This document shows positions 47,557 through 59,646 of a stretch of 64,000 nucleotides of DNA, piece by piece (positions within the stretch are counted from its first letter, which is position 1; each line of letters opens with the position of its first letter). Origin of the DNA: Laetiporus sulphureus 93-53 (taxonomy: Eukaryota; Basidiomycota; Agaricomycetes; Polyporales; Laetiporaceae). Made by a program: the position numbers and the translations under genes. The stretch lies in the NCBI RefSeq assembly GCF_001632365.1, contig NW_024468537.1, forward strand, positions 29,964 to 93,963, read 5' to 3'. Below the pieces are notes generated by a model, which was not told where the DNA came from, ran no database searches, and worked only from the letters and a program-made list of their open reading frames with translations.

Positions 47557-49342
47557 TTAATGTGCCTCGTTCTCCAGCGTCAAGTAACGGCAAGTAGGAA
47601 GATGCTCACATTTACCATCGTCCTTAACTTCGGATTCTCTGGACTGCCGAGAGCGTCGCGATGCTTGGCGTGCTTTCAGCAGGGGCACGACTGTATCCCA
47701 GCCGTAAGCGTCGTGGACGGAACCCGAGAAACTATGAACCGTCTCATCCGCCTTGATGTTCGGGAATACAGCATCGAGGAAGCGTGCCACAACACCGGGC
47801 TTTTGCATGCGAAATTCAGGCTGCCCGATGATCAGACGCCGTAGTCCGTGCGAGGTATGCCTGAATTTTCGTTTTGTCGAGAAATTCGCAAAGTGTATCG
47901 CAGGGAGCCGTAGATATTCGAGGCGTGGACAGCGTCGAGCAAATTCCATAAGTGTCTCAATGGACGGGACGATTTCATGCATGCGACCGGTGAGAATGAT
48001 GGTGAACGTTTTGAGTCCTGGAAACGCTTTGGCGATCTCGCGCATATCCTTGTCCGATAACGGAAGGCTGCATCCGTGGAATGTGAAGGATATATCTTCA
48101 AGGGTACGCAAGGAAAATAACGGCTGAATAACATGCCCGAAAGGGTCGAGGGACGCCACTGAGTCAGCGTCGAACATGACGTTTGTGATGATTACTCGTA
48201 AGGATGAGCCGAATTTTGTGCAGACGGTTGTCAAGAGTAGAAGGTAGGCTGCGAGATCCTCCTTGCCGTAATGAAGTTTATAGGAGAAAGACTCCACGTG
48301 TCGAGAAGATATGGTATCTATGAGGCGATTCACGTCTCTGACGCCGCCACGAAGCGCTACTTCTCGCAATGCAAAGAAGCCTTCCTCACCCTCAGGAAGG
48401 TCCTCCACCAATTTGAAGTTGCCTTCGATAGCTTCAAGGGCCGACAAAGAGGATAAAGCTCTCCACAGGGTATCATCCCCGCCGACATTATATTCATAAT
48501 CGAAGTTCAATGAGCGCAGTTGAGTGCACTTGATGATTGGCATCAATTCGAAAGATGGTGGAACATTAAGCAGCGTTACTTCTTCCAATCCAGGAACGGC
48601 GGCGACAATGAACCGCCACAACATTCTGATTGTTGCTGTTTCGCCAAATGCGTCGTCCACGAAGTCCATTAAGTCAATGGTGAGGGTGCGTAAGGAGGGT
48701 GGGACTAGAGCCAAAATTAAGGTGCTGGCGCTGATTGAGGTGATTCGCCAGTCGAGACATTTCAGCCTAGGTAAGATGAATCGACCTCCGTTATGGTAGT
48801 ACAACAGAGAGAGAACAGCGGGCAGAGTCGAGCTTTCGCTGTTGAGCTCCAGTACACGCACGCGTTCCGCGTATTGCTGGAGGTGAGCCCATTCCTGTGC
48901 TGTGGGTATGTCCTCTAAGTACTGATGGAATGATTTCTCTTAGTATGTGAGGGATGGACTATCAAAAGACACACACGTAAATAAGTTCACCGTCATCCGC
49001 GTCGGTATCAGTATCCTCTTCGTCGTCCGAAAAATCGATCGATTCATTGTGAAAGTGGCGTTCCTTCAGCACGAATGATGGAAGCAACTTCAAGACAGGA
49101 AGGAGGGAGTCGAGCTGCTCCCAGAGGAAATCCAAGGCGTTGACTGAAAACGTCTTGTTCACGCGAGAGCAGCACGCTAAAGCCCGCATATTAGTCCTTG
49201 TGACATCGCCTTCGGTTTCTTTAGGAGATAGATATTGTATGATCTCGCGGACGAGATCAGGATTGCTCATTGCATGCGTTGTTGCAGCAGCCATGACAAT
49301 ATTGGCACATCTGCGCACGACGGGTGATTGCCGAGTGGTCAA
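47557..49342 (-). CDS. F-box protein with leucine-rich C-terminal region
   Basis: Probable substrate adaptor of an SCF ubiquitin ligase. The F-box is in exon 1: NPDLVREIIQYLS, then ALACCSRVNKTFSVNALDFLWEQLDSLLPVLKLLPS, a form typical of Agaricomycete F-box proteins. An acidic stretch follows. A short intron (GTGTGT...CAG, about 48923-48976) joins LIY to YLEDIPTAQEWAHLQQ. The second exon encodes about 430 residues with Leu-rich, LRR-like segments (LPRLKCLDWR, SLRTLTIDL, LRSLNFDYEY, LRTLEDISF, LEYLRLPAI) and a basic end. The start is either 49342 or the in-frame ATG at 49294; the F-box is included in both. Its target is unknown. Large F-box families are usual in this group. Confidence 0.78.
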
Positions 49343-50727
49343 CGGCGGGCAAGGGTTAAAGCATGAACCATACTCACATAAGAGTGTCTGTCTTAGACTT
49401 TCTCACAGACAGCCTAAAATGACCAAGTTTTCCTGAAAGTTGCTAGCTAGTCGACTACGATGCAATGTGGCTAAGCGAAGGCTGAGCGCTGAGCGCTATA
49501 TACATAGTCTTCCTCACGTCCACGGTCCTTGTAACTGTGGAAAACATCACGTGTAATCCTCTTAATATCTGATCAATAGTTTCATAGACATCTTCGTTCC
49601 TTCCTTCTCGCTAAATGTGTTCTGTCATGATAGTCTGCTTCAGTATCCATTTGACGCCTTTCTCTTTCATACCGCCGGGCCACCGTACCACATCCTGTCG
49701 ACGACACTCCGAACGTTCATGAGTCGCATCGCGATGCTAGCTTATCATGATGGCCATCCATCCACATTCTTCGGACAAGGAGAACATTTGGATGCATGGA
49801 CTGTTTCGCGCTGCAAGAGCCACAAAGCCTGTGACGGCAAGCCAGATCGAGCACTTTGAGCGCACATGGGACGGGCTATTTCACGTCCGCAGGCTGGCAC
49901 TCTGGCACTGGACAGCATAGACGGGGGAACAGCCTGGCTCGGTGCTCATAACAATCATGTTCTCCACGAAGCTTTTGTGACATGCATCACGATGTATTGG
50001 CTACTGCGCCATCGCGTACTCGAGGGAGCCGTATTCATTGCTACTCTCTTTGTGCTTTGCCGAGCAGTCGCACTGCTGATGTTCCGACGAGCGCGGAACT
50101 CCGAGCTTCAGTGCTTTAGCGGGTAAGCATTAGACTAATTCGAGTGCCGAGTCAGTGCATCTCGATGTCAGAGCATCCTTTCTCATGCTCAAAATTACAT
50201 CAAGGGGCATCAGTTGGGCGGTACGCCCAACCGTCCCATCAAATTTCCGGACTGTTTCATGTTGACAGAATCCAGAACGACAGATGTGAGTTAGTGCATT
50301 ACGCTTTGTCCTCATCAGATGACACTTCCAAGAGAATGTTCGGTTCCGCAGGCTTGTATGCGTCATCCGCAAATTTCTTTTGCGAGCGATGTCTCAGTAT
50401 CCAACGATCTTAGCACCTTTGCTGAAGGCCTGATTGCATGATTGGTATATGACTCGATATTATTGCTGTCGGACAGATGCCACATCGCAAGCGTTTGTTC
50501 TTACTAATGGCCCCGGGTCGTGGCAGGTGGAACCAGATGAACACTGAACGGCGACCGCCTGCTTTGGAGCTGTGCCCGCGTTCGTTCCGATCCGGACATC
50601 GCAAACGATGCCTTGATTGGAAAACATAGCCTCAAGCGTTAATATCCGATGTGCATATAAAAATGCTGCGATGGGTCAAGCTTAACCATCCGAAGACCCA
50701 CATATCCGCTTCTAAATCGTCTCAATT
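49343..50727. other. Gene-free stretch with a tandem GCTGAGC motif
   Basis: Promoter side of the F-box gene (minus) and of paralogue B (plus). At about 49481-49497 the plus strand has GCTGAGCGCTGAGCGC next to a TATATA. No supported gene; frames such as 49866-50126 have no recognisable features. Confidence 0.4.
50656..50662 (+). promoter_or_regulatory. TATA box of paralogue B
   Basis: TATAAAA 66 nt upstream of the ATG at 50728, the usual distance in filamentous fungi. Confidence 0.5.
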
Positions 50728-51297
50728 ATGTCTCCCACTGTCCCTCTTGGCCCGGGACCTGAAGTCATCTCCCTGACAGTGTTCGTCAGGAACGGCCTCA
50801 GCTCCATCTATTCCGCTACCTCGCAGGCAGCCTTCGACAAGGCATTCAGCGATTTCTTCCACAACGACGCCAAGATCACGGTGAACGGCAAACACCTCAC
50901 CCTTGCTCAGTACAAGCAACAGCTGCAGGGAGAGAAGTTCCTCGAGCAAAGCTCGCAGGTGTCGATCCTCAACTCTGTCGAGGTGACCACCGGACGGGTT
51001 GGGCTGATTGAGGTGCGCATCTTTACTCAAATGATCTTTTAGCGTCTGAATCTAAATGTTCCACAGACGGGCAGTGTTGGAATCTACTACAAGGTCCAAC
51101 TCTACGAGCGATTGCTCTTCATGGGTGCTCCCGTCGAGAGTATCCTAAATTCGTCTTTGAATGCTCAGTGAGTTATCTCGAAGTCTCCATTGTTTGTTTC
51201 CACCGTCTAACGTTTGTCTTCCAGGGTCACTGCTGAGGGAAATGTAGTCAAGGTCTCCGCACTCGATGAGGTTGCATTCGACCAGGTTCCGCGTTAA
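50728..51297 (+). CDS. Small protein, paralogue B (possible NTF2-like fold)
   Basis: Complete three-exon gene of about 147 residues. Exon 1 starts at the ATG at 50728 (MSPTVPLGPGPEVISLTVFV) and ends at a GAG codon before GTGCGC (about 51015). Exon 2 (about 51067-51168) reads TGSVGIYYKVQLYERLLFMG. Exon 3 starts at 51225 (CAG joined to GTC) and ends FDQVPR with TAA at 51295-51297. Content: an amphipathic first helix, an FFHNDAKITVNGK segment, an LAQYKQQLQGEK helix and several beta strands, compatible with a cone-shaped NTF2-like domain. That fold is inference. No signal peptide or catalytic motif is obvious. A strong N-terminal match lies at 15857-16162 on the other strand. Confidence 0.72.
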
Positions 51298-52079
51298 GTT
51301 TGAGAATCGATTTGCATGTTCGTTCGCACTTCAAACAGGACTATGATTAAGTACTACCATGATTACACGAAAGCATGTGTTGACGTACCCATTTCTATCC
51401 CATGTATAATATGTCATATGTCCATATACATTATCTTGAAGTTGCATGATACTACAATGCAACCATTCTGTTCAGCGGTTGGTGTTGATGAAGGTTTCAC
51501 ATAAGTCCGCGTATTGGAATGCGTTGCGTCGCTGAGCTCTATGCTCATAATGCACGTCACCGCCGGTTGATTCTCATTTCCCTGCCGATGGTTGACTAAC
51601 GTTTTACAAGTTTCACGAGCTTTAAAGGATGACTTTTGAAGTTCTGAGCCTTAATTTACCTCGACAGCCTGCATAACAACGCAGACGGTGTGTATCATCG
51701 ATGCTACGTCATCGTCAACATCTGACAAGATCATTTGGGCCAGTCACGCGAGTTATTATCACGTATTGGCTCTACAGGCACAGCTGTACACTCTCGCACT
51801 CTTTTCATTATTTTGTCTCATTCATCTTCGTGAGCGTGAGGTCTCTTTCGCGCTGCAATACACTATCATCTGCATGCTAAGGGGTGATATTAGGAATAAC
51901 TTGTATGCGAATCATTGTAACAATATCCTGATCGTACTGAGACTAGTACTGTTTCAGGCATCTCTTGCAATCCAACAGTCCGTCTCTCTCTAATGCACTC
52001 GTTCCTGTCGCGCCCCATCTTGATGGCACGTGACCGCGTCTCAAGCCCATTGATCTGCTTTCCACCCGCCTCCACTCAC
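51298..52079. other. Gene-free AT-rich stretch
   Basis: About 780 AT-rich bases without supported genes. The last part is the promoter of the membrane protein starting at 52080. Confidence 0.4.
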
Positions 52080-53590
52080 ATGAGTTCAGCCGCAGCGTCT
52101 CACCTTCAAGACCTCGTCGAAATCATGATACTAATCCGAGGAGCGGGTCTTACCGTGGGTGGGCAGCGGCTGACTCAGGTGCCTGACATTACGATGCTAA
52201 CTGCTCCCAGCAAGCATCCATGTCGTACCGTCTCCGTTGGTCCCACCCCTTCGTCTTCACCTTCCTGAAAGACTTGGCCAGAGATGACTCTCCTGCTTGC
52301 GCCAGACATGTCAGATATGGTGAGCGTTTATGGTCTTTGCTATTCGCTTATCTGACCATTCTGGAGCCTGCCCTCTCGAGAGGCTCGACATTGAACGATA
52401 GCTCAACGAATTCCTCTGGGGCTTCCTCAGGACTATTCACCCCGGACGATGTCGTGGACGAACCGTCTTATGATGTATTCTTCACGCCAAAGCTGATCCA
52501 CAATGACGATACCCTGTCTACACCGCGGCCCCCGTATCGTGACGGCGAGCACCTATCGTCCGGCGATGGCGCCAACGTGAAGACGACCAAGCTCAACTCG
52601 TGGTCTCGCGCGGTAGCGAAGGCGAAGAAGCTGGCAGGGAAGACGCTCCAAGTACGCAGAGCGCTGCGCAAGGTACCCTTCCCGAGTCCGTCTCAAAGCG
52701 TCGGTATACCAACGACCTCTGATCAGGTTCGTCGACTGCGCACCGAGCTGACGTCATCACAAGACTTGGACATGGACATCGTGGAGACTGAGGATGCTAT
52801 GGTAAGTCCTTGCTACTCGTCTTGCAAACAACGGCAGATCGGTGATTCTTCCTTAGAATGCTTCGTATGACATACCTCGAGAGGCGGAGGGTATTAATGA
52901 CTCGAAAGAGAGGCCATCTGGACAGGTGAGCTTCTAATGAATGCGAGTGAGGATCGATAACTTATCGCCCCAAATTACTAGTCGGTGGTGTACGAAACGC
53001 TCTCTGCGAAGGACGAGCAGAGTGCGGCTCCAAACTCGCGCAGATCGGGCGCTGGGGTCCGCGAAGCCGAGCTTGATCTGTCCACGGAGTACCTCCTCCC
53101 CGAATTCAGCTCGCCTTCCTCCTCCGATGCTCTATCCAACGCACTGCAAGGCCCGTGGTCCGCCAGAAGAGTCGTCCTGACCATCATTCGAATCCTCTTC
53201 TTCCTCCCATGGTCCATCGCCGTCGGCGGCGCCATCCTCCTCTCGCCCAAGCACCTCGAGCTCATCACCTTCTCGCCAGGCTACCTCGCCTCCGAGCGCG
53301 GCGCACGGCGCTTCGCGCACTGGGCGGACACCGCGGTGCCGCACATCGTCATCTTCCTCGCTCCGGTCGCCGTGCTCATGTGGTGGAACCTGTCGATAGG
53401 GGCGCTCGTCGCGGCGGCGATTCTCGCTGGGTTCGTCTATGCGTGGCACGACTTCCACGTTGACCTCAGCGTGCCTCTCGGAGAGGACGATCGACAGAGC
53501 ATCTATCTGGCCGTGACGAAGATGTATTTGCGGGAGGGATTTACGATGCGTGTTCCGATGCGGAGCGACGATGGACGGGCTGGAGAGTAG
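52080..53590 (+). CDS. Membrane protein of unknown function with C-terminal helices
   Basis: The ATG at 52080 gives MSSAAASHLQDLVEIM. The first intron ends with a branch-point GCTAAC and CCCAG at about 52210, joining LTQ to QASMSYRLRW. The middle is hydrophilic: Ser/Asp-rich, with a Lys/Arg-rich segment near 52600 (AVAKAKKLAGKTLQVRRALR). Two short introns at about 52801 and 52926 join in frame through NASYDIPREAEGIND. The C-terminal third has hydrophobic segments (VLTIIRILFFLPWSIAVGGA, HIVIFLAPVAVLMWW, LSIGALVAAAILAGFVYAW) and ends GRAGE with TAG at 53588-53590. It resembles no family I can name. Probably an internal-membrane protein with a long cytosolic N-terminus. Confidence 0.68.
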
Positions 53591-53932
53591 GGCTTGGAGG
53601 CAGTTTTCGTTCCCCCTTGTTCGACATGTATACAAGTTGCGTATCTACATGCCTGCATAGTTCGACTGTCACGAGTAGCATGCCCATTAAGGGCTTCATC
53701 ATTCATAATATACCGTATCAACGCTTCGAATGACCTAAAACATTTTCAAAGCAGGCGCGCTCGTCAGTCGTAATCGTCATGGTTCTGTCAAGTATAATGT
53801 ATGCTAAATGCAATAGATCTACAGAAGGCAACAAGATGAAGCTGAGGAACCATCGGCGGCTGAACAAGAGCAGCCGGGGAAGCACCGTACGTCGCGGACC
53901 TACTTCCGCGAAGGCATAAAGCAAAGCTAAAC
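53591..53932. other. Convergent 3' intergenic region
   Basis: About 340 AT-rich bases between two convergent genes. It should hold both polyadenylation regions. No gene. Confidence 0.4.
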
Positions 53933-56461
53933 TCATTCAAACGGAGACTGCGTCAGCGTATCCTCAAAGTTCGGCTGGGGCATGGTCGGCGTCGAAGCCA
54001 TAGCGACAAACGAGTTCGTGCTCGACGACGAAGACTGCAGCGAGTGCGCCACCCCAGACCTACTCGGTACCAGAGGCGGGCTCAAGTGTGCAAGGATGTT
54101 GTTCGTGGTACGCCGCGGCGGAGGTGGCGGTGGCTTCCGCGCGGGCGACGCGTCTGTCGCTCTGCGAGTGATGGCGGGCTGGTTCGCGAGCTGCGTCCTC
54201 TCATCGACATCCGCAAGGAATCTCTGGGCACGCGTCCGCGCAGCCTCCTCTTCTTCGTGTGGACTGTCTGGGCCGCTGAACGAGCCGAACCTCCCATACG
54301 TCGGGCTCCGGTTCTCCACGAGATTGTGATCGCCGAAGGGGTGCTCCTCGTCATCGCTGCTCATCAGGTACTGTCTGTCCGCGTCGTCGTTTGCGAGCAA
54401 CCTTCGCTCGCTCTCGTCGTCGGGCATACGCGTGAGCACGGGCGGTGCGCTCCCGCCCGCGTTGCGGCTCATCGCAGGCGGACGCGGCGGGATGGGCGGC
54501 GTAGATGAGAGGAAGTCTGTGTAATTAGTGGGGAACAGTCCGCGCTTCCCGTACAGCTCGCCCATCCACCACCCGTCCAGCACCTCGTTCACCACCGCGA
54601 TCTGGTCTCCGGCGCGGAAGCTCAGCTCGTCGGTCGAGGTGCCAGTGAAGTCGTGCGTAGCCACGACGACTTTGCGGCCGTCCTTGCCCTGTGAGAGCGA
54701 CTTAGGCGTGCGCGTTGGGACTTTGGGCGACGGCGCGGGCGTTGACGAGGCGCTCTTGTTCTTGTGGTGCTTGTTCTTCCGTTGGAACGACAGCGCGCTC
54801 GAGGGACGGCTGTTCTCTCCGTCGTGAGCACTCTGCGTCTCGCCATCACTACGGTCAGAGTCATCCTTGAGCGCGGCGAAGTTCTCCTTGTCCTTCTTCC
54901 CTCGCCCCGTCACGGAGCTGACGGCATTGGCCGCGCTGGATGCCCATACCGCCACGCTCATCCGATTGCGCGACTTTTCTTTTTCTGACTTGTCGCTTGC
55001 AGCGCTGTCTGCACGGTTGCGAGACGCGCGCGACGATGGGCGAGACGGAGGACGAGATGATGGGCGTGAAGCCTGTTTGGTGCTCGCCCCGGACTTGTGC
55101 CGTGTCAATGAGAGCCCTCGTGAGCGCTTGGGAGCGAGTTGCTCTCGCTCCTCGTCGTCAGAACTTTCACCTGAGTCGCTGTGCGTGGATCGCCTGGCTG
55201 AGGATTTAGACTTGGTGGAGCGAATAGAACCTAAACGCGAAATCTCTGGCGGCTCCGTGAACATATGCATAGGTCCTCTCGGTCGAGTTGTTTCCAGACG
55301 CGTAACGGTCGCCCTGAGGAGGCAGCAGGCACGCATTAATAACGGGATGCTGTTGAAAATATTATTGGATACATACTCGTCTATCCAACCAGCCTTGACA
55401 TCTCTCAGCACGTTCAGATACTGCTCGACATATTTGGTCTGCAGATCAAGAAATTCAGTGAGGGCGCGAAGCTGTACGACCTCATTCTCTTGGATGGCGT
55501 GCATGCGAGCTCGCACGTCCTCGGCCATCTTTTCGCTGAAGATAGCCGGGAGCCAGACGTTCAGCTGGCATGTCGAAAGAGATCGATAGAGAGGACATAC
55601 TAGCGAGCTTGAGCATTTGCATGCTCGTCCTCAGCTTCTTTCCGTTCCTTCTCCTTGTCCTTTTTGCTGTGTGTCAGCTTCTCCAGCTTATGAATGGCAG
55701 CATCCAAGCTTAGCCTGGTACAGAAGCATGAGAAACGGCATCAGCACCGACGCTGGAAGTGACATACCGTCTACTCTCAAGTTTCTTCCTCTGAGCCTGG
55801 TATTCCTTGATCTCGTCCTCCATACGAAGTATGGACGTGAGGTACGTGTCTTCGAATGTCATTGCAAACGTCTCTTGCAGAGTGGCGATCTTGCAGTGTG
55901 CACGACCCATACTTACCAAGGACGTTCCTACACATCGAAGAACGCTGAGGCATAAGTTTCGTGCAGATGGGCCATTGACATTGGGTGCTCACCAAATGCA
56001 GAGTCCTCGCCAAACTCTTCCCCGTGTCTGATCATTACGATGCCGAGAGCATCGATCGCAAGAAGCTTGTCAGATTCATCGAGTGCCTCACACTCCTTCT
56101 TCTTGCTGAGAAAATGGTAGTAGTCCTCCGACGCGACATGTAGTCTGCGTGGACAGGCGATGAGTACTGAGCAGGCAGAAAGATGGACAAGGCGACTCGC
56201 CTCCAAAGGCCCTGCCTGCGTAGCTCAATGTCATGTTCCAACTGCTTAAACTCTTCCGTCACGACTGCTTTGTCCCGAGACGAAATGACTTCGCCGGCCC
56301 ACTGGCAAGCGCTGCAACGTTATTGACTGCGCTGACCGCATTGGCTCCTTCGAAAGCGTACCTGCTTCAGCTTCCCGAGCTGCAAGTTCCCGTCAGTCCT
56401 CCATCTCGGCTGTAAGGATGACCATGACCTAAGCGCTGACCTGCTTGCTCGCCATGGCCAT
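53933..56461 (-). CDS. BAR-SH3 protein (endophilin/amphiphysin-like)
   Basis: Membrane-curving BAR-domain protein with a C-terminal SH3 domain, expected to act in endocytosis or vesicle traffic. Exon 1 ends MASKQ; the ATG at 56453-56455 or the one at 56459-56461 starts it. An 18-nt micro-exon at 56362-56379 encodes LGKLKQ, then WAGEVISSRDKAVV. The BAR helices run through TEEFKQLEHDIELRRQ, ALVKF-like/GRAHCKIATLQETFAMTFEDTY, EIKEYQAQRKKLESRR, LDAAIHKLEKL and VQLRALTEFLDLQTKYVEQY. A Ser/Arg-rich linker follows. The SH3 domain is near 54470-54660: VVVATHDFTGTSTDELSF, GWWMGELYG and GLFPTNYTDF. A Pro-rich tail with IPPRPPAM and PPPPPPRR ends NFEDTLTQSPFE at 53933. About eight introns. Domain order is clear. 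Confidence 0.85.
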
Positions 56462-57128
56462 GCCTGCTCACGCTGATCGCACTGTCTACGTAGCCTGCTC
56501 GTCGGCGTTGTGGTGAAAGTGAGGTGGTTCCGCGTTGATGTGGACGGTGTGAACGATTTCGGGGTCAAAGAACAAGATCGACCTTGGCTATATACCCCGC
56601 GCATGCTTCGTGGTTTCAGTTGCCATTCCAGACCCAGGCCCATTTCGCTAAAGCGACGACGAGACTGAGATCATCGGGAGGCCTTTGCTTTCCTCTTTCG
56701 CCACTCAACGCCAAGCGACGACATCGAAAACCCTCTGAAATCCGCCCCGCTAATGCACTCAGCCTGTGTCCAAGTATCGCCCGTCCGTTCGTCGTCGCAC
56801 CGGTAACAATGACCTCGTCTGTTATTCGGCTGAATTATCAGGAAGACCTCAGCGTCTCTTTCATTTCGTAACGGCGCGGCCTTTGCCGCAAGTAGTCTAG
56901 TATCGAGCAGACATATAATTGACATCGATTTGCGCTTTGAGGCATGATAATGATAAATTGACCTCCAAATGCGAAAACAGTCACTCGATTGGTTCTCATA
57001 GCTTGCAACAGACCGCCAGCCGAAACACTCTATAGAGCACTTAAGAGTGCCGATTATGAGTATTAACCTTAAAGGCAGAAAGACGCAGAAGTCTAGAGTT
57101 ACAACGACTGTCGTAGTCACAAGAGCCC
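56462..57128. other. Intergenic stretch between two minus-strand genes
   Basis: About 670 bases with the promoter of the BAR-SH3 gene, including a minus-strand TATATA at about 56589-56594, and the 3' flank of the Snf12 gene. No supported gene. Confidence 0.4.
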
Positions 57129-58797
57129 TCACATGTTCGCCTTTGCCGCGAGGCGCAGGCCCTCCTGGACCGCAACAGCTTCCTCCACCCATGGTAGCCT
57201 GAAGAACTCGCTCCGTCGGAGGTCCTCCTGCCGCACCGTCGCGCCCTCGCTTGGTCCGCTACCCAGCACGCTTTCCAGATCGCGCGACTGCGATGCGAGC
57301 CACGTCTGGATGAATTGCTGTGGGTCGTCCGCGAACGCACGGAGGAACGTCCGCTTGAGATGCGAGTTATTCAGCGATTGCACATGCAGCGCGATCTGCA
57401 TTTGCCGGCATTAGCTTATGCGTAAAATAGCTCAAAAACATGACTATGCACCTCATCATCGAGCTTTGCGAGGTCCCGCATGGATTCGGTCGCCATCTGC
57501 ACAACATAGGCCATGCGAGTCTTCAGCGCCGAGTCGTCCAGCTTCAGCTCAACGTCCCACGCGCTCGGCTTCTCGGGCGCGGGTGAGGCTGGGTTAATGG
57601 TGTAATGGAGAACGATGGGATCTGGTGCAAGCAGAAAGCGATTGATCATCTCCGGAAGCTGATGGAAATACGCGGCATCGCCACCGAATATCTAGCCATG
57701 AAGATAAGCGAGCAGCACGTCGTAGTTGTGCTGGGTAAGGCCCACCGGACGAAGACGGGCATCTGCACGGATCAGACGTCGATCCACTTTGTCCTGTAGC
57801 CCCTGCATCTTGACATAATTCCACAAAGCCTGAACGACGCCCACTCGGCTTTCCTCCCTAAGCCCCAAGAAGCTTCCTACAACAAGGTCAGCGGCAGATG
57901 ATAATGTATAGCAATGACAACTCGCCAAGCTCCGGGTGGACCTTGAATTGCTCTGGTTGTTGTTCAAGGTGGATGATGACCCGTATTTTGACTGGGGTGT
58001 CCCCTTTCCGCCGTACTGTGAACCCATCCAGCTGGGGTTGTGACGGCCCACGTAACCACTGCGCAACATAAGTACCTACGTCAAACCGCGCATATGATAC
58101 ACGTACCTCAACAATGTTTCCCTCAGGGTACAACGCCGGGTCTCGTTCAAGCTCTACCACCATCTGCTTTATGAGCGTCGAGAACTTTCGTGGCGGTGGC
58201 CGGTCTTTTGCTCGCTGATTTGGCAACTGCGTGTTGATGAGGAAAATGTCAGTCTCATGCGAATGTAGAGATAGAAAAACGACGCACTTCAAGCAGCCTG
58301 CCCTCAATTCTGAACGAGAACGCGGGGATGCCCTCGCCCGTCTCAGGGTTCACCTTGCCCGCCTCGCCTTCCGTGGCACCCACAGCACCCAGACCATCCG
58401 CGCCCTGCTGCCACGTCTGTCCAGACACCGTATGGCTCAGGAAAATTCGTAATGTTCGAGAAGTCTGCACGTATAGTCGCCATGAGCGTCGACAACAAGG
58501 TCGCACATATCTGAATAAACACTGACAGGAACGGTGCGGTTGAGCGCATCTTGCACCTCTACCCGTTTTCGGGTGACCGTCCAGTCAAGGCGCCGCTCCA
58601 TGTCGAGGAGGTCGCGGTACATTTGCGAGTCTTCTGAGAACTCGGGTGACTGGAGGAGCGCGTTTGGGAGGTTCTTGTCTGTGAGCTTGCGTTTTCTGCA
58701 AACAAACCCGTTCGGAGCACGGAACTGTACTTAATTATAATCCTTAGCAGCATTATAATGCAATAACATACTTCGCAGCCGGCTTCTGTGGGTCCAT
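57129..58797 (-). CDS. SNF12: SWI/SNF chromatin-remodelling subunit, Snf12/BAF60 (SWIB) type
   Basis: Accessory subunit of the SWI/SNF or RSC-type remodeller. The short exon 1 (MDPQKPAAK, start at 58795-58797) splices into a basic KRKLTDKNLPNALLQSPEF block. Then MYRDLLDMERRLDWTVTRKR, the conserved start of Snf12/SMARCD proteins, is near 58600. Next come RTLRIFLSHT near 58470, FSFRIEGRLL near 58310 and WLRGPSQPQLDGFTVRRKGD near 58040. The SWIB domain lies at about 57750-57980 (VKIRVIIHLEQQPEQFKV, then LGLREESRVGVVQALWNYVK and QDKVDRRLI). After it the C-terminal helices carry IHPAS-like TINPASPAPEKPSAWDVEL and LTRTFLRAF-like HLKRTFLRAFADDPQQF, ending AAKANM at 57129. About six introns; all joins seen are GT...AG. 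Confidence 0.88.
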
Positions 58798-59405
58798 CGT
58801 GGACAATGGATTCAAGGACTCGGGGGGGTATGGAAAAGTGTTCGCGTCAAGAAGCCGCAGCTGAAGGTGAATCGTCCTCTACCGCGAGTACCCTCTATGA
58901 GAGGATGGTAGACCTTTACAAAGCGCGCTGACTAGATGCTCGAGTTGTTGCACTATAAGAGTGGGACACGAGCGGTACTGTGGCGAAGAGAAGTGGGGAT
59001 GTGGCTGAAGCGAGTTCAACTAGGCGCCCAGGTCGCAGTTGTACACGTCTAGATTTGGTAATGACACGTGCCAATTTGTGGCCACTCGCGATCAGACCGA
59101 GTCGAACCTTTGAGTATTCTTTGACGACAGAAAATGTACAGGCTAAGACACTATCAATTTCAATACTCCAAAAAATTTCACACTCGCCAATCGCGCGGAC
59201 CAGATATAGGTGGCAATGATGACACGCAGTATAGATTTGGCCACCAGTGTTGGAAGCGAAGCCGATACTGAAGAGAACATCATGGTATCAGAAAAGAACG
59301 TAATTCAAATCACAAATTCACTGAAGGATGACTAGTACCGCTGAAACACGAAGATGAAATAAGAGCTGGCAGCTCGAGTCGAGAACCTGCATAGCAGGGA
59401 ATATA
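58798..59405. other. Gene-free left flank of the transposon
   Basis: Promoter side of the Snf12 gene, then about 450 bases with no supported gene. No P450-like sequence was seen here, so the transposon's left flank does not continue the remnant on its right. Confidence 0.4.
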
Positions 59406-59619
59406 CAGTGACCCACAAAACTGTTGATAAGATTGCTTACTTCAACTTGTATGGTGAATATCTCCTCAACCACTGAGCCAAATAAATGTTATGAGAGCTC
59501 ATTTGAAAGCCTATTATCATAGCTTTTCAATGCAGTTTTGTTTATATTTTTAGCATATTTTGATCCCAAGATATTTGGTACTCTTTGAGGGCCACTCTTA
59601 TCAACAGTTTTGTGGCACA
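59406..59619 (+). repeat. Left terminal inverted repeat of the transposon
   Basis: Matches the right repeat in reverse complement over about 214 bp with only scattered mismatches. Its outer end (CCACAAAACTGTTGATAAGA) is repeated in mirror orientation at its inner end near 59595-59619, so each repeat is itself bounded by a short inverted repeat. Confidence 0.85.
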
Positions 59620-59646
59620 TATTCAGGTTCTACAAAACTCATACTT

